Positions 62,351 through 64,000 of a stretch of 64,000 nucleotides of DNA are shown piece after piece. A program made the translations under genes and the position numbers. The stretch covers positions 6,334,001 to 6,398,000 of the forward strand of contig NC_063992.1 of NCBI RefSeq assembly GCF_932276165.1, read 5' to 3'. Below the pieces are notes generated by a model that searched no databases, was not told where the DNA came from, and saw only the letters and a list, made by a program, of their open reading frames with translations. This stretch comes from Plutella xylostella. Lineage: Eukaryota > Arthropoda > Insecta > Lepidoptera > Plutellidae. Positions within the stretch are counted from its first letter, which is position 1. Every line of letters starts with the position of its first letter.

Positions 62351-63558
62351 TTTGACTTTATTTCACTGAAATGGCTTGCTGTAGTCGTGGTATATTTTGT
62401 AAATAACAACCCTAACGAGTCAATTTAATCTACATTGGAAATAAATAGTATGTGCAGGGAGAACACTAACAATAACATTAATTTATTTTAGTATTTTAAT
62501 ATAGTACGGAAGCAAAACGAAACGAAACAGATTTTTTTACACAACAGAACCTGTCAATGTCAAATTGTTAAAAAATACTCTGTGATTTTCAATTCGGCCC
62601 GTTGCAGATTATTAGGTACTGTTAGTATTCCGAGATGATCTATTTATCTAAATCAACAAAAATATATTTCTGATTACAGCCCTTAGAGTGTAAGTTAACA
62701 TAGAGCGCTTGGATCGCTTATTTCCCATTATAGAAAATTGTTCACAGTTACGTAACTATAGCGAAAATCTTGTTATATTCCAAACGCCACCGTAACCGTA
62801 AGACGCACACAGGAAAATATCGATAGTTACCATTTGTATAGTTATGGGTGTTTAGTGTTGGATAACTATACAGTTAAACAAAACACTGTTCACTCGTGCT
62901 TACAGTTCATACTTGATATAAGCGCTCTATGGTTTATACTCTAAGTTGTAAATGGTTGTAACCTTATTAAGACAAACATAGTTTCTCTTATGACAGAGTA
63001 CATGAGTACATCTTGCAATTCTTGCAACTCCCATAAAAGACCGATTTCTTTGATGGCCTTTGAATCCAGAATAATAAAGGCCTAAATCATCAACACGATA
63101 CCTACTAGCGGAAATGGACCGCAAGTCACCAGTGTCAAAGTTGAAGGGATTTGCTGTCATTATCTACCTCTTGTCTACAATCTCAATCTATTCTTCTGTC
63201 AAGATTGTTTTCATTAGTTTCATTATTACTTATAAGTACCTATAAAATAACACAACATAATATCAATCCTATATAATTATTTATATAACGACTCTACATG
63301 AGTCTTAAAGACATCTCTACTTTTTAATTCTCTTTCTCTACATGCTAAGCCAGAACACAGACACTGGCACAAATTGTTGGCAAAACCGACACCGACACAG
63401 ATTGCCAACTAAAGTTGAAGTTCATTATTACTTTAATCTTTGATTGTTTTCAAAAACAATATTTTAGTTTGCGTCGATTGCGATTATAATAATTATTATT
63501 TGTAAATATTCTTGTTTCAGTAGCTCTTAATTTGCCATATACTGTTTCTCTGTCTAAA
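62351..63558. promoter_or_regulatory. Divergent intergenic region RNase T2 / L2HGDH
   Basis: It contains the 5' flank of RNase T2 (minus) and of L2HGDH (plus), plus a short ORF at 62927-63160. At 63350-63415 the near-repeat GACACTGGCACAAATTGTTGGC / GACACAGATTGCCAAC is visible. No TATA box can be assigned. Confidence 0.35.
62927..63160 (-). CDS. Unidentified small ORF, 77 codons
   Basis: It begins MTANPFNFDTGDLRS in an acceptable start context (GATAATG), continues RYRVDDLGLYYSGFKGHQRN and ends CLNKVTTIYNLEYKP. The first 60 residues look protein-like and may be one exon of a longer gene; the last 15 could be intron read-through. It lies about 400 bp from the L2HGDH start in divergent orientation, so a shared promoter is possible. 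No family was recognised. Confidence 0.3.
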   Translation of the reverse strand: MTANPFNFDTGDLRSISASRYRVDDLGLYYSGFKGHQRNRSFMGVARIARCTHVLCHKRNYVCLNKVTTIYNLEYKP

Positions 63559-64000
63559 ATGAATAAACTGTTTAACATTACTCACAAAAACTTCAATACT
63601 GTAGCAAGGTTAGTACTTTATTTATTTTCTGGCTTATGATATGATAAGTGGACTTTGCGGTAATCTTATCTACAACTATATACAAATAATACTCCATGCA
63701 TTAATTTTCTATTTTCAGGTACCATAATGTTGCGCAAATTCCAAAATATGATTTGGTAGTAATAGGTGGCGGTATAGTTGGAGCAGCTTCTGCGAGAGAA
63801 TTAAAAATACGACACCCCACTTGTAAAATTGGTTTACTAGAAAAAGAAAGTGGCTATGCGTGCCACCAGAGCGGCAACAACAGTGGGGTCGTCCACGCTG
63901 GCATCTACTACAAACCTGGCTCCTTGAAGGCAAAACTGTGTGTAGAAGGACTAAGACTAGCGTACACATATTTTGATGAAAAGGGCATTAAATACTCAAA
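63559..64000 (+). CDS. L2HGDH: L-2-hydroxyglutarate dehydrogenase, 5' part
   Basis: Exon 1 (63559-63608) and exon 2 (from 63719, running off the window) join in phase 2 (donor GTTAGTAC, acceptor ATTTTCAG). The N-terminus MNKLFNITHKNFNTVARYH is basic and Ser/Thr/Asn-rich, plausible as a mitochondrial targeting peptide. The FAD-binding YDLVVIGGGIVGAASARELK follows, then the signature HQSGNNSGVVHAGIYYKPGS. The enzyme is an FAD-dependent oxidoreductase on the mitochondrial inner membrane that converts L-2-hydroxyglutarate to 2-oxoglutarate, removing a toxic by-product of malate dehydrogenase. Only about 110 residues are visible. Confidence 0.93.

Overview
The window looks like nuclear DNA from a lepidopteran insect (moth or butterfly); the species cannot be told. 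The host genes have short exons with GT-AG introns, and the coding exons are GC-richer than the AT-rich surroundings. Intergenic DNA is full of TACCTA/GTAGGTA words. The repeats are typical of Lepidoptera: tRNA-headed SINEs, Helitrons with TC...CTAG ends, RTE-like LINE 3' ends, and TWA-flanked and TA-flanked MITEs. There are no bacterial operons, CRISPR arrays or convincing true tRNA genes.

Layout. 1-16 kb is gene-poor. It holds a possible 3' terminal exon near 2.5-2.9 kb, a THAP-bearing P-like transposon (3425-4840), a 5'-truncated LINE (7337-7989), a short Helitron, an interspersed repeat with a long hairpin, and a SINE. 16.1-17.4 kb (minus) is NEPRO. 17.8-20.6 kb is a nest of transposons: a TWA-flanked MITE carrying a hAT-like element and an inverted second copy of the P-like element. 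21.0-35.4 kb (plus) is ethanolamine phosphotransferase EPT1 in nine exons. Its introns hold a foldback-like element, SINEs, a composite LINE/hAT insertion and a decayed copy of its own exon 8. 37.5-38.6 kb (minus) is the coactivator PC4/SUB1. 38.8-42.8 kb holds two apparently identical 1,669-bp Helitrons facing each other, one of them inside a MADF-type Harbinger element. 44.3-54.6 kb (plus) is polypeptide GalNAc-transferase 7 (pgant7) in six exons.

58.6-60.5 kb (minus) is the most unusual gene block. CEBPZOS-like, UQCC3-like and TBCC reading frames follow one another on one strand, 10 nt apart and then overlapping as ATGA. This looks like one polycistronic transcription unit joining two small mitochondrial membrane proteins to tubulin cofactor C. 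61.2-62.4 kb (minus) is a secreted RNase T2. The window ends in the first two exons of L2HGDH (plus), with an unidentified small divergent ORF upstream.

The genes do not form one pathway, but several act in lipid, mitochondrial or secretory biology: EPT1 makes phosphatidylethanolamine, CEBPZOS and UQCC3 are mitochondrial membrane proteins (UQCC3 for complex III), L2HGDH is a mitochondrial FAD enzyme, pgant7 is a Golgi enzyme and RNase T2 is lysosomal or secreted. Coordinates and splice sites were read by eye. Host gene identities rest on recalled family motifs, not on database searches.
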